DNA of 64,000 nt, from contig NZ_CP117430.1 of assembly GCF_030687395.1 (NCBI RefSeq), positions 5,580,001-5,644,000 of the forward strand, given 5' to 3'. The notes under the pieces were generated by a model, which was given only the letters and a program-made list of their open reading frames with translations, searched no databases and was not told where the DNA came from. The stretch comes from Pseudomonas wuhanensis (GTDB taxonomy: Bacteria > Pseudomonadota > Gammaproteobacteria > Pseudomonadales > Pseudomonadaceae). How positions within the stretch are numbered: position 1 is the stretch's first letter; the number at the start of each line of letters is the position of its first letter. Below are positions 48,614 through 59,437 of the stretch, piece by piece. The translations under genes were made by a program, and so were the position numbers.

Positions 48614-51600
48614 TCAAAAAGGCTTGTCGAAGGTGATTTTCGGTTCTTTCCATGGGCCTTTGACGGTGTATTTGACGCTGGCAAAGCGCGCCACGCGGTC
48701 ACCAATCAGTTTATCGATCAGGAACAGCGCCCCGCCGACGGCCGGTGCACCGACAATCAGCGCGGCGATCGGCAGATTGTTGGTCACCGGCAAGGTCACC
48801 AGCAACTTCGCATCGACCTGATCACCCACCAGGTCCAGCGTGCCGTTGAGCTCCACATTGCTCGACGGACCGGTCAGCAGAATGGGTTCACGGGTCACGT
48901 AGACCCCGTTACTGGCGACCAGCAGGCCTTTGACCCGGTCATAGCTCAAGCCTTTGCCGAACAGGTCGGAAAAGTCCAGGCGCAAGCGGCGGCCGATGGA
49001 GTTGAAGTTGAGCAAGCCGAATACCCGCAGCGCCTGAGCACCGCCCTCGACTTCAATGAACTGACCTTTATTCAGCGACGCATCAAGACTGCCGGAGAAG
49101 CGTTTGGTCGCCAGCCACGCCGGAGAGCCAGGCCATCGACCGTCGACATCCATGTGAAACTCTTCGCTGGTGACGCTCGGCGCAAAACCCCAACCCTTGA
49201 GCACGTCGGCAAGGTTCTTGCCACTGACCCGGCCCTTGTACCAACTGCTGGAGTTACCCGGCACGCCTTCCCAGCCACCGCTGCCCCGCAAGAGGATGCC
49301 CTTGAGGCCCAGATCAAGGGCATTGAAAGCGACGCCCTTGGCGGTCGGCCGGACTTTCAGATACCAGGCGCCCACCAGATCCGGCCCCTGGAACAGCTGA
49401 TTGATGGTGATATCCAGCGCCGGGATCTTCGTCGGGTCCACGGTGGCCAGTGGATCCGGCGAATTCTCGTCAGCCAGCGCCGTAGGGTCTCGTGCCGGCA
49501 AACGTACGTATTGCAGATTGGCCGCAATCGGTGCGGCTTTCGCATCGGGAATACCGATGCTGCCCTTGGCCTGCTGACTGTCGAGTTGCAAGGCCCACGC
49601 GGCCGGTTTACGCGTCAACTGCACCGAGGCCTGATCGAGGGTGGTGCCGAAACCAGTGAGTTTTCCAACCTTCAAATCCGCACTACTGAGCAACTGTTTG
49701 GCACTGCCGCCCGGATCCTGGCCCGCATACTTGCTCACCAGATCCTGCCAGGGGGCAACATCCAGCTCGGACAGCACACCGCGCACGCGCAAGCCTTTGG
49801 CGCCGGGCAACACGGCATTGCCGCCACCGAGAAGCAACTCGCCGCGACCGTCGGCGAAATTGCCGGTCGGTGCCGCAAACGTGAAGTTCGCCAGCTCACC
49901 GTAGTTGACCCAGTAACGCCGCTCCGGGCCTTGCAGGGTCATGCGGAACACGGTATCGCGCCCAACATCGGCCGCCATGCCGAACGGTGCCGGCAAATCT
50001 ACCGCCACGCCCTTGAGATTGGAGCTGACCATCAATTGACTGTCGGCGCCATCAAGGTTCAGTTGCAGCTGATAAGGGATCGTCCCCGTCACCGGCAATG
50101 GCTGAGTGACATTCAGCCATTCAGTGAGTTTTTTGACCTCGACCTCACTCGCCGCGGCGATCCGAGTGTTGAGCTTGCCTGGGCTGCCTTCAGCGAAGAT
50201 CTGTGCGGTCACTGGCTTGTCGAACGCTCGCGCCGTGATCTTTTGCCCGCTCAGCCCCTTGGTGCTGTCGAAACGGAAATCGCCCTTGAGTTGCGTCAGT
50301 TCCAGGGTGGGCTCGCGCAGCTTCAAACGAGCTTTTGCGGTCTTGAAGTCGACGAGGATTTTCGGCTGCTCGCCTTTGACCAGCGGGATATCCAGCTTGA
50401 GCTTGCCTTGCAAATCGCCCTCGCCTTCCCAACCGGCGAAGGTGTCGGCGGTGCCGATCGGCGCTTCCTGCAGAATCTTCAGGCCATCGCCCAATCCGCC
50501 AGCGAACGCGCCGTCGAGGAACAGATGAGGGCTCTGCCCGGCAGGTGCACGGGGAATATTGACGTAGACGTCGCTGACTTGGGTGTCGAGCAATTGGCCC
50601 TTGCTCGCGAGAATCCGCACACCGCTGTCTTCGATGAACACATCGCCGCTGACCTTGCTGACATGCGGCCAGCCCGGCTGAAACGCCAGCTCGGCATCGT
50701 GAACCTTGAAAAACAGACTGATGCTGCGAGCCGTTTCGGCGGCGCCGTGGTTCAGCGAACCCTGATACTGGAAGAAGCCTTCATCCACCGCGCCTTTGAG
50801 AATCGCGGTGCGCAACCATTCGTCCAGCCCCGGGCTGAGAACCGTCGGCAGGTACTTGGCGGTGTAGCGACCGTCGCCGTCGACCAGGCCGACCCGCAGG
50901 TCCATGTAGTCTTCCTGGGTGTGATCGAAATGCAGGCGGATCAGGAAGTCGCCGGCAATCTTGCCCTCCTCGCCCAGTACCTTCAGGTACGGCGCGATCA
51001 GGGTGAAACCTTCTTTGTCGAGTTTCCAGGTCAACCGGGCGTTGGCCTGAATGTACTGCCATGGCTTGGCGAAAATCGGGTCCAGGTGCAGGGAGAAATC
51101 CTTGCTGTCCATGCGCAGCTCGCCCTGCCCGAGGTCGCCGCTGATGCTGCCACTGACATTTCGCACCGCTGGTGCACCGCGATAAGCATCGAAGCCGACC
51201 TTTTCCAGATTGGCGGCAAAGCTGAATTTGCTGTCATCGGTAGCGGCTGGGCGGAAGTCGATCAACACGTTGCGTAAAACCCCGGTGACCTTGAGCCGCT
51301 CGACCGCCGTGGCGATCCCTTCGGGCAGTGGGCCCAGTGCATTCAGCAGTGGAGTGAGCGGTGTGAGATCGAGACGGTCGGCTTGCACATGCAAGAGCTC
51401 CGGCACCGTATCGGTCGCGGCAGTTTGTTGAAATTGCAGTTTCGATTCCCAGCGGGTGTCCCCCAGGCTCATGGCCAGAGAGTCCAGGGTTACCAGGACG
51501 CCGGTGGAACTGCGCTGGAAATACCCGTTCAGCGCCAGATTATTGATCTGGATCGGCTTGCGCTCGGCATAGGCGCCCTTGAGTTGCGGTGCGTTCAAAC

Positions 51601-52417
51601 GAATCGCGGCGCGTTGCACGGTGCCCTTGCTCCAGTTCATCCAGAACTCGCCACCGGCCTTGATCTCGGAAAAATTCCATTGCTGGGTCAGGCGCTCGGG
51701 CAACCATTTCGACCAATCGCTTTGCGGCAGGCTCAGGTAAGCGTCCGCTTCACCATCCTTCCATTGGGCTGCGCGCAAACGGGTGCGCAGGCTCACCGCA
51801 ACCGGCTGGCCGTCGGGCAGCGTCAGGCGGGCATCGAGCCGCTGGCGGGATGGACCGGTTTTCAGGTTCAGGCCGACGTAGGTCAGGGTTAGCGGCGACT
51901 CTCCCAACGGCTGCAAGGTGATCTGGCTGTCGAGCACCGACAGTTGCTGGACCATCTGCATGCGATTGAGCAACTGCTCCGGGTTCAGCGGCTGGTCCTG
52001 CTGCACCGGCAAACCTTCCAGCGCCCAATGACCATCCTCACCTTCCTTGAGGCTGATCTTCAGACCGTTGAGTTCCAGGTGTGCGATGCGCACTTCGCGC
52101 GCCAGCAGGCTGGCCCAGAGATCCGGCACCGCGCGCACCTGATCCAGGCGCAAGGCATTGGAACCCTCGCCAACCATCACGTCATGGGCCAGCAGAACCG
52201 GGGCGAAGCCGCTCCAGTTGCCTTCCAGCTTGCCGATCTGCAGGGGCATGCCCAAGGCATCGCTGGCTTTGTCTTCGACGTCAGTACGGTACTCGGCCAC
52301 CAGCGGCGTCAACTCTCGGCCGAGGCTGACGAACAGCGCCATCAGCACCAAAACCAACGCACACAGGCCCAGACCCCAGCGGGTCAGTGCGGCCAAAATG
52401 CGTGTCAGACGGTCCAT
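48614..52417 (-). CDS. yhdP: YhdP-family AsmA-like envelope lipid transport protein
   Basis: A very large protein of 1267 residues from the ATG read at 52417; a start at 52438 is possible. One N-terminal membrane helix (about 10-33, 'GLGLCALVLVLMALFVSLG') is followed by a long periplasmic repeat region of beta-taco type, with DUF3971 near the middle and an AsmA-like C-terminal part. In E. coli, YhdP, TamB and YdbH span the periplasm and carry phospholipids to the outer membrane. The C-terminal segment 'GDRVARFASVKYTVKGPWKEP' is characteristic. It is read before the nitrilase-family and tldD genes. Confidence 0.9.
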   Translation of the reverse strand: MDRLTRILAALTRWGLGLCALVLVLMALFVSLGRELTPLVAEYRTDVEDKASDALGMPLQIGKLEGNWSGFAPVLLAHDVMVGEGSNALRLDQVRAVPDLWASLLAREVRIAHLELNGLKISLKEGEDGHWALEGLPVQQDQPLNPEQLLNRMQMVQQLSVLDSQITLQPLGESPLTLTYVGLNLKTGPSRQRLDARLTLPDGQPVAVSLRTRLRAAQWKDGEADAYLSLPQSDWSKWLPERLTQQWNFSEIKAGGEFWMNWSKGTVQRAAIRLNAPQLKGAYAERKPIQINNLALNGYFQRSSTGVLVTLDSLAMSLGDTRWESKLQFQQTAATDTVPELLHVQADRLDLTPLTPLLNALGPLPEGIATAVERLKVTGVLRNVLIDFRPAATDDSKFSFAANLEKVGFDAYRGAPAVRNVSGSISGDLGQGELRMDSKDFSLHLDPIFAKPWQYIQANARLTWKLDKEGFTLIAPYLKVLGEEGKIAGDFLIRLHFDHTQEDYMDLRVGLVDGDGRYTAKYLPTVLSPGLDEWLRTAILKGAVDEGFFQYQGSLNHGAAETARSISLFFKVHDAELAFQPGWPHVSKVSGDVFIEDSGVRILASKGQLLDTQVSDVYVNIPRAPAGQSPHLFLDGAFAGGLGDGLKILQEAPIGTADTFAGWEGEGDLQGKLKLDIPLVKGEQPKILVDFKTAKARLKLREPTLELTQLKGDFRFDSTKGLSGQKITARAFDKPVTAQIFAEGSPGKLNTRIAAASEVEVKKLTEWLNVTQPLPVTGTIPYQLQLNLDGADSQLMVSSNLKGVAVDLPAPFGMAADVGRDTVFRMTLQGPERRYWVNYGELANFTFAAPTGNFADGRGELLLGGGNAVLPGAKGLRVRGVLSELDVAPWQDLVSKYAGQDPGGSAKQLLSSADLKVGKLTGFGTTLDQASVQLTRKPAAWALQLDSQQAKGSIGIPDAKAAPIAANLQYVRLPARDPTALADENSPDPLATVDPTKIPALDITINQLFQGPDLVGAWYLKVRPTAKGVAFNALDLGLKGILLRGSGGWEGVPGNSSSWYKGRVSGKNLADVLKGWGFAPSVTSEEFHMDVDGRWPGSPAWLATKRFSGSLDASLNKGQFIEVEGGAQALRVFGLLNFNSIGRRLRLDFSDLFGKGLSYDRVKGLLVASNGVYVTREPILLTGPSSNVELNGTLDLVGDQVDAKLLVTLPVTNNLPIAALIVGAPAVGGALFLIDKLIGDRVARFASVKYTVKGPWKEPKITFDKPF

Positions 52418-52492
52418 GTCAGTTGGCTCCCATGGCAAAAATACTGCAAAAAGCTGAGGCCAGCCGTTCTAGTGGAGTTGAAACACAACGAT

Positions 52493-53950
52493 TCAGAGCA
52501 ACACCACGTCGTATTGTTCCTGGGAATACATGGTTTCCACCTGGAACCGAATGGTGCGCCCGATAAAACCTTCGAGCTCGGCGACGTTGCCCGACTCTTC
52601 GTCGAGCAAACGGTCGACCACTTTCTGATTCGCCAGCACCCGATAGCCTTCAGCCTGATAGGCCCGGGCCTCACGCAGGATTTCGCGGAAGATCTCGTAG
52701 CACACGGTTTCCGGCGTCTTGAGCTTGCCGCGACCCTGGCAACTGCTGCACGGCTCGCACAGCACTTGCTCAAGACTTTCACGGGTGCGCTTGCGGGTCA
52801 TCTGCACCAGGCCCAACTCGGTAATGCCAATGATGTTGGTCTTGGCGTGATCGCGTTCCAGTTGCTTCTCGAGCGTGCGCAACACCTGACGCTGATGCTC
52901 TTCATCTTCCATGTCGATGAAGTCGATGATGATGATCCCGCCCAGGTTACGCAGGCGCAACTGACGGGCAATGGCGGTGGCGGCTTCGAGGTTGGTCTTG
53001 AAGATGGTTTCTTCGAGGTTGCGATGACCGACAAAAGCGCCGGTATTGACGTCGATGGTGCTCATGGCTTCCGCCGGATCGACCACCAGATAGCCGCCGG
53101 ACTTGAGCGGCACCTTGCGTTCCAGGGCTTTCTGGATTTCGTCTTCGACGCCATACAGGTCAAAGATCGGCCGTTCGCCAGGGTAATGCTCCAGGCGGTC
53201 GGCAATTTCCGGCATCAGTTCGGCGACGAACTGCGTGGTTTTCTGGAAGGTTTCCCGGGAGTCGATGCGGATCTTCTCGATCTTCGGGCTCACCAGGTCA
53301 CGCAAGGTGCGCAGCGCCAGGCCAAGGTCTTCGTAAATAACACTCGGCGCGCTGATGGTCTTGATCTGTTCGTTGATCTGGTCCCAGAGCCTGCGCAGGT
53401 AGCGGATGTCCATGAGGATTTCATCGGCCCCGGCACCTTCGGCCGCGGTACGCAAAATGAAACCGCCGGCTTCCTTGATGCCTTCTTTGGCCACGCAGTC
53501 GGTGACCACCTGCTTGAGGCGTTCGCGCTCGGCTTCGTCCTCGATCTTCAGGGAAATGCCGACGTGGGCGGTGCGCGGCATGTACACCAGATAGCGAGAT
53601 GGAATCGACAATTGCGTCGTCAGGCGCGCGCCTTTGGAGCCGATAGGGTCCTTGGTGACTTGCACCACCAGGCTCTGACCTTCATGAACCAGCGCGCTGA
53701 TGCTCTCCACCGCCGGGCCTTCGCGCAGGGAAATTTCCGAGGCATGAATGAACGCGGCGCGGTCCAGTCCGATATCGACGAAGGCCGCCTGCATGCCCGG
53801 CAATACCCGCACGACCTTGCCTTTATAGATGTTGCCGACGATCCCGCGCTTTTGTGTGCGCTCGACGTGGACCTCTTGCAGGACACCGTTTTCGACCACC
53901 GCCACGCGCGATTCCATCGGCGTGATGTTGATCAGGATCTCTTCACTCAT
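52493..53950 (-). CDS. rng: ribonuclease G
   Basis: 485 residues from the ATG read at 53950 ('MSEEILINITPMESRVAVVE'). N-terminal S1 domain (about 35-125), then the RNase E/G catalytic domain with metal-binding aspartates in 'IIIIDFIDMEDEEHQRQVL' and the zinc link 'CEPCSSCQGRG'. It processes the 16S rRNA 5' end and degrades some mRNAs. No long C-terminal scaffold, which separates it from RNase E. Downstream of maf and mreDCB on the minus strand, a conserved order. Confidence 0.96.
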   Translation of the reverse strand: MSEEILINITPMESRVAVVENGVLQEVHVERTQKRGIVGNIYKGKVVRVLPGMQAAFVDIGLDRAAFIHASEISLREGPAVESISALVHEGQSLVVQVTKDPIGSKGARLTTQLSIPSRYLVYMPRTAHVGISLKIEDEAERERLKQVVTDCVAKEGIKEAGGFILRTAAEGAGADEILMDIRYLRRLWDQINEQIKTISAPSVIYEDLGLALRTLRDLVSPKIEKIRIDSRETFQKTTQFVAELMPEIADRLEHYPGERPIFDLYGVEDEIQKALERKVPLKSGGYLVVDPAEAMSTIDVNTGAFVGHRNLEETIFKTNLEAATAIARQLRLRNLGGIIIIDFIDMEDEEHQRQVLRTLEKQLERDHAKTNIIGITELGLVQMTRKRTRESLEQVLCEPCSSCQGRGKLKTPETVCYEIFREILREARAYQAEGYRVLANQKVVDRLLDEESGNVAELEGFIGRTIRFQVETMYSQEQYDVVLL

Positions 53951-54007
53951 GGCAGGGTCTCGTTCAGGCATGTTCACGATAATGGCCGCATCTTGTCAGT
54001 ACGACGC

Positions 54008-54604
54008 TCAACGCGCGTTAAAGGTTTGCCAACAGGGTATGCCGAAATGGCCGAGTAGCTCGCAGGTTTCGCACAGCGGCAATCCGACCACCGCCGAATA
54101 ACTGCCGTTGAGCCCGGCGACGAACACCGCGCCCAGCCCTTGAATCCCATAACCGCCAGCCTTGTCCCGGGGTTCGCCGCTGGCCCAGTAGGCTGGCGCT
54201 TCGTCGCGGTCAATGTGGCGAAAACGCACCAGGCTGCGCACCACCAAAGACTCGCAGCGCTCGCCATCGCGCACCGCAATCGCTGTCAGCACTTCATGTT
54301 CGCGCCCGGACAACAGCATAAGCATGGCGCATGCGTCGGCTTCGTCCACCGGCTTGCCGAGAATTTTCCCGTCCAGCACCACGGCGGTATCGGCGCCCAG
54401 CACGCAGAAATCCGCGTCGGACACGACCGTGCCGTGCCCGACCTCGGCCTTGCCGCGCGCCAGACGCTCGACATAGGCCGATGGGGATTCTTCAGATAAA
54501 GGGGTTTCATCGATGTCCGCGCTGATGACGGAGAACGACACGCCGATCTGCGTGAGCAGTTCACGCCGACGCGGCGAGCCTGAGGCGAGGTACAGCTGCT
54601 TCAT
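54008..54604 (-). CDS. maf: Maf-family nucleotide pyrophosphatase
   Basis: 198 residues from the ATG read at 54604 ('[20 protein letters not shown]'). The signature 'SGSPRRREL' binds phosphate; '[16 protein letters not shown]' carries the catalytic aspartate and '[16 protein letters not shown]' completes the pocket. The YhdE subfamily hydrolyses dTTP and UTP or modified forms, keeping the pool clean. In many bacteria it is placed after mreDCB, as here (mreD ends 90 bases upstream, rng follows 57 bases later). Confidence 0.93.
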   Translation of the reverse strand: MKQLYLASGSPRRRELLTQIGVSFSVISADIDETPLSEESPSAYVERLARGKAEVGHGTVVSDADFCVLGADTAVVLDGKILGKPVDEADACAMLMLLSGREHEVLTAIAVRDGERCESLVVRSLVRFRHIDRDEAPAYWASGEPRDKAGGYGIQGLGAVFVAGLNGSYSAVVGLPLCETCELLGHFGIPCWQTFNAR

Positions 54605-54694
54605 CAAGACATCTCCCTGCTTGGCGCCCTGTCTCACAAATACTGTTCCTTTTTGGCGAGACAGGGCACCGGTGCGGGCACATGCCTGACCGAA

Positions 54695-55186
54695 TTAATT
54701 GATTTTGTAGCGTCGACGCAAACCGCGCAAACCGTAGCTGATCCATGGCCAGAGCAACGCGCTGACCAGTGCCGGCAACACCAGCGCCAAGGTCGGCTGA
54801 CGATTGCCGGTCAGGGCGCTCAACCACAACTGAACCAGTTGGGCGAGGCCGAAGATCACCAGGATCACCAGGCTCTGTTGCCACATCGGGAACATACGCA
54901 GGCGCTGTTGCAACGACAGCACCAGGAAGGTAATGAGCGTGAGGATCAACGCGTTCTGGCCCAGCAGCGTGCCATACAACACGTCTTCGGCCAGCCCCAG
55001 GCACCAGGCGGTCGCCATGCCGACTTTCTGCGGCAGGGCCAACGCCCAAAAGGCCAATAGCAAGGCCAGCCACAGAGGACGCAGGATTTCCATGAACTGC
55101 GGCAGCGGTGAAACGCTGAGCAACATGCCGATGGCGAAAGTCAGCCAGACCATCCAGCCGTTTCGGGAGGAAGTTGCACCGCCCAT
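54695..55186 (-). CDS. mreD: rod shape-determining protein MreD
   Basis: 163 residues with about five membrane segments ('FAIGMLLSVSPL', 'LWLALLLAFWALAL', 'LILTLITFLVLSL', 'LVILVIFGLAQLVQLWLSAL' near the centre). MreD is the integral membrane part of the elongasome, working with MreC, RodA and PBP2. It shares one base with the mreC stop (TAATG), so translation is coupled. The basic tail 'RGLRRRYKIN' should face the cytoplasm. Confidence 0.93.
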   Translation of the reverse strand: MGGATSSRNGWMVWLTFAIGMLLSVSPLPQFMEILRPLWLALLLAFWALALPQKVGMATAWCLGLAEDVLYGTLLGQNALILTLITFLVLSLQQRLRMFPMWQQSLVILVIFGLAQLVQLWLSALTGNRQPTLALVLPALVSALLWPWISYGLRGLRRRYKIN

Positions 55187-56280
55187 TATTCTGTTCCCCC
55201 AGTGGTGGCCGGCGCAGCGACAGGCGGTTTGGCAACAGGCTTCACTGCCGCGGGTTTGGCCGCGGGTGGCTTGGCGGTGGCAGGCTTGACCGGGGCCACT
55301 GCGGCAGGTGCAGTAGCCGGAGTAGCCGGAGCTGCAGCGGCAGCCGGTATCACCGACACGGCCGGTTTCGGCACAGTTGCAGGGATGATCGGCCCGCCAC
55401 CCTGTCGGTCCAGAGCCTCTTGAGCCTGGGCGGCTTCGTTGGCGCGCTCCTCGGCTGTGCGACCGTCGCTGAACACAAGCAGCAGATAACGACTGCGGTT
55501 CAACGCAGCCGTCGGCACCGCACGGACGATGGCAAATGGCTGACCGGAATCGTGGATCACTTCCTTGACCGTCGCCACCGGATAACCCGCCGGGAAACGC
55601 TGGCCGAGGCCAGAGCTGACCAACAGATCGCCTTCTTTAATATCGGCGGTATCGGCCACATGACGCAACTCGAGGCGTTCCGGGTTACCGGTGCCGCTGG
55701 CAATCGCCCTCAGACCGTTACGGTTCACCTGCACCGGAATGCTGTGGGTGGTGTCGGTCAGCAATAGCACGCGAGAGGTGTACGGCATCAAGTCCACCAC
55801 CTGTCCCATCAGGCCGCGGGCATCGAGCACCGGCTGACCAAGGACCACACCGTCGCGCTCACCTTTATTGATGATGATGCGATGGGTAAAGGGGTTGGGG
55901 TCCATGCCAATCAACTCGGCCACTTCGACCTTTTCGTTGACCAGCGCAGAAGAGTTGAGCAACTCGCGCAGCCGAACGTTCTGCTCGGTGAGGGCGGCCA
56001 GCTTTTGCATGCGGCCCTGCAACAGCAGGTTTTCGGTTTTGAGTTTTTCGTTTTCGGCGACCAACTCGGTCCGGCTGCCAAATTGGCTGGCCACACCTTG
56101 CCATAACCGCTGCGGCAGGTCGGTGATCCAGTAAGACTGCATCAGCACCAGCGACATTTGGCTACGCACTGGCTTGAGCAGTGTGAAGCGGGCATCGACC
56201 ACCATCAGCGCAACCGATAGCACGGCCAGCACCAACAAGCGCACGCCCAGTGAGGGGCCTTTGGTGAAAAGCGGTTTAAT
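55186..56280 (-). CDS. mreC: rod shape-determining protein MreC, probable ATT start
   Basis: 364 residues if read from ATT at 56280, or 352 from GTG at 56244. I prefer ATT because a strong SD (GGGAGGAG, 56287-56294) lies exactly six bases upstream, and the added residues 'IKPLFTKGPSLG' resemble the conserved MreC N-terminus ('KPIFSRGPSL' in E. coli). The frame has no ATG, GTG or TTG between the upstream stop and GTG 56244. It has one membrane helix (about 17-34), a coiled coil (about 75-115), the beta-barrel periplasmic domain and a 70-residue Ala/Pro/Lys-rich tail. MreC scaffolds the cell-elongation complex with MreB, MreD and PBP2. Confidence 0.85.
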   Translation of the reverse strand: MKPLFTKGPSLGVRLLVLAVLSVALMVVDARFTLLKPVRSQMSLVLMQSYWITDLPQRLWQGVASQFGSRTELVAENEKLKTENLLLQGRMQKLAALTEQNVRLRELLNSSALVNEKVEVAELIGMDPNPFTHRIIINKGERDGVVLGQPVLDARGLMGQVVDLMPYTSRVLLLTDTTHSIPVQVNRNGLRAIASGTGNPERLELRHVADTADIKEGDLLVSSGLGQRFPAGYPVATVKEVIHDSGQPFAIVRAVPTAALNRSRYLLLVFSDGRTAEERANEAAQAQEALDRQGGGPIIPATVPKPAVSVIPAAAAAPATPATAPAAVAPVKPATAKPPAAKPAAVKPVAKPPVAAPATTGGTE

Positions 56281-56286
56281 AAGCCG

Positions 56287-56294
56287 CTCCTCCC
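56287..56294 (-). promoter_or_regulatory. Shine-Dalgarno before the ATT codon of mreC
   Basis: Reads GGGAGGAG on the minus strand, 6 bases before ATT (56280-56278). This is the best SD in the mreBCD region and is 42 bases from the GTG at 56244, too far to serve it. Confidence 0.7.
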
Positions 56295-56423
56295 AGGCAA
56301 ATGTTCTCTTTATTCATACGGCATCAAACCGGCCTGGATGCAGACTGACAGAAGATAAACGCCAACAGGCAGCACTGCAAAGTGCTGCCTGCGGGCTCAC
56401 CAACATAGATGCATCGGGTGAGA

Positions 56424-57473
<1,050 letters not shown>

Positions 57474-57671
57474 CTAGGCAACGCGTGGGTAAAAAAGTGC
57501 GGCAAACTCTAACAACGACAGGGATTTTGGGCAAGGCGCCAATATGTTAAATTGGCTGCTTTTCTGTGCACCAAGCACCACAATCGCGGCCCTGAGACCG
57601 TAGATATGCGGTAGTGTTCCGACAATCTAACACACGGACGCGGTCCGTTTTGTTTTCCACTGGAGAATCCC

Positions 57672-57959
57672 ATGGCGCTTGAACGCTCCGACGTGGAAAA
57701 AATCGCTCATCTGGCCTGCCTTGGCCTCAATGATGCCGATCTTCCACACATCACTTCGGCCCTGAACAGCATTCTCGGGCTGGTCGACGAAATGCAAGCG
57801 GTCAATACCGACGGTATCGAGCCGCTGGCCCACCCACTGGAAGCCAGCCAGCGCCTGCGTGCAGACGTCGTGACCGAGACCAATCATCGCGAGGCCTATC
57901 AGTCCATCGCACCAGCGGTCGAAAACGGCCTGTACCTGGTTCCGAAAGTCATCGACTAA
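57672..57959 (+). CDS. gatC: Asp-tRNA(Asn)/Glu-tRNA(Gln) amidotransferase subunit C
   Basis: 95 residues, starting '[19 protein letters not shown]' after a GGAG SD. The family pattern is '[29 protein letters not shown]' near residues 27-55. GatC wraps around GatA and GatB to hold the amidotransferase together. gatA follows after 16 bases. Presence of the whole GatCAB set means glutamine and/or asparagine tRNA are charged by the indirect route at least in part. Confidence 0.95.
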   Translation: MALERSDVEKIAHLACLGLNDADLPHITSALNSILGLVDEMQAVNTDGIEPLAHPLEASQRLRADVVTETNHREAYQSIAPAVENGLYLVPKVID

Positions 57960-57975
57960 AGGGAAAGAGCCTGCA

Positions 57976-59427
57976 ATGCATCAATTGACTCTGGCCGAGA
58001 TCGCCCGCGGACTCGCCGATAAAAAGTTTTCTTCCGAAGAGCTGACCAAAGTCCTGCTGGCGCGCATCGCCCAGCTCGACCCGCAGCTCAACAGCTTCAT
58101 CAGCCTCACCGAAGACCTGGCGCTGCAGCAGGCGAAAGCCGCTGACGCTCGTCGGGCCAACGGTGAGAGCGGCGCCCTGCTCGGCGCGCCGATCGCGCAC
58201 AAAGACCTGTTCTGCACCCAGGGCATCCGCACCAGCTGCGGCTCGAAGATGCTCGACAACTTCAAAGCGCCGTACAACGCCACCGTGGTCGCCAAACTGG
58301 CTGCTGCCGGGGCCGTGACCCTGGGCAAGACCAACATGGACGAATTCGCCATGGGGTCGGCCAACGAGTCGAGTTACTACGGCGCGGTGAAAAACCCGTG
58401 GAACCTGGAATACGTTCCGGGCGGCTCGTCTGGCGGTTCGGCTGCTGCGGTAGCCGCTCGTCTGCTGCCGGCTGCGACTGGCACCGACACCGGCGGTTCG
58501 ATTCGTCAGCCCGCCGCGCTGACCAACCTCACCGGCCTGAAACCGACGTACGGTCGTGTTTCGCGCTGGGGCATGATCGCCTACGCGTCCAGCCTCGATC
58601 AGGGCGGCCCACTGGCCCGCACCGCCGAAGACTGCGCGATCCTGCTGCAAGGCATGGCCGGGTTCGACCCGCAGGACTCCACCAGCATCGACGAGCCCGT
58701 GCCTGATTACAGCGCCGGCCTCAACGGTTCGCTGCAAGGCCTGCGCATCGGCGTGCCGAAGGAATACTTCAGCGCAGGTCTCGACCCGCGCATCGCCGAC
58801 CTGGTCATGGCCAGCGTTGAAGAGCTGAAAAAGCTCGGCGCCGTGGTCAAGGAAATCAGCCTGCCGAACATGCAGCACGCAATCCCTGCGTACTACGTGA
58901 TCGCCCCGGCGGAAGCGTCTTCCAACCTGTCGCGTTTCGACGGCGTGCGTTTCGGCTATCGCTGCGCAGACCCGAAAAACCTGGAAGACCTGTACAAGCG
59001 TTCCCGTGGCGAAGGTTTCGGCCCGGAAGTGCAGCGCCGGATCATGGTCGGCGCCTACGCGCTGTCGGCCGGTTACTACGACGCCTACTACCTGAAGGCG
59101 CAGAAAATCCGTCGCCTGATCAAGAACGACTTCATGGCGGCCTTCAATGAGGTCGACATCATCCTCGGCCCAACCACGCCGAACCCGGCCTGGAAGCTCG
59201 GCGCCAAGAACAGCGACCCGGTCGCTGAGTACCTGGAAGACGTCTACACCATCACCGCCAACCTCGCCGGTCTGCCGGGCTTGTCCATGCCTGCAGGTTT
59301 TGTCGATGGCCTGCCGGTCGGCGTGCAGTTGCTCGCCCCGTATTTCCAGGAAGGCCGCCTGTTGAACGTTGCCCATAAGTATCAGCAGAACACTGACTGG
59401 CACACCCGCACCCCAACCGGCTTCTGA
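57976..59427 (+). CDS. gatA: Asp-tRNA(Asn)/Glu-tRNA(Gln) amidotransferase subunit A
   Basis: 483 residues of the amidase signature family. The Ser-cisSer-Lys triad is spread over '[13 protein letters not shown]' (catalytic Lys is an earlier one in '[12 protein letters not shown]'), '[14 protein letters not shown]' and '[17 protein letters not shown]'. It releases ammonia from glutamine and channels it to GatB. 16 bases separate it from gatC and 10 from gatB, one operon. Length and motifs are all as usual. Confidence 0.97.
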   Translation: MHQLTLAEIARGLADKKFSSEELTKVLLARIAQLDPQLNSFISLTEDLALQQAKAADARRANGESGALLGAPIAHKDLFCTQGIRTSCGSKMLDNFKAPYNATVVAKLAAAGAVTLGKTNMDEFAMGSANESSYYGAVKNPWNLEYVPGGSSGGSAAAVAARLLPAATGTDTGGSIRQPAALTNLTGLKPTYGRVSRWGMIAYASSLDQGGPLARTAEDCAILLQGMAGFDPQDSTSIDEPVPDYSAGLNGSLQGLRIGVPKEYFSAGLDPRIADLVMASVEELKKLGAVVKEISLPNMQHAIPAYYVIAPAEASSNLSRFDGVRFGYRCADPKNLEDLYKRSRGEGFGPEVQRRIMVGAYALSAGYYDAYYLKAQKIRRLIKNDFMAAFNEVDIILGPTTPNPAWKLGAKNSDPVAEYLEDVYTITANLAGLPGLSMPAGFVDGLPVGVQLLAPYFQEGRLLNVAHKYQQNTDWHTRTPTGF

Positions 59428-59437
59428 GGAGAAACAC

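Noticed and set aside
48596-51277. Long plus-strand open frame (893 codons) opposite yhdP
   Set aside because: Antisense shadow of yhdP in a GC-rich genome: no SD, no recognisable domain, composition typical of complement reading.
51944-54058. Plus-strand open frame of 704 codons across yhdP and rng
   Set aside because: It spans two well-supported minus-strand genes and has no family similarity.
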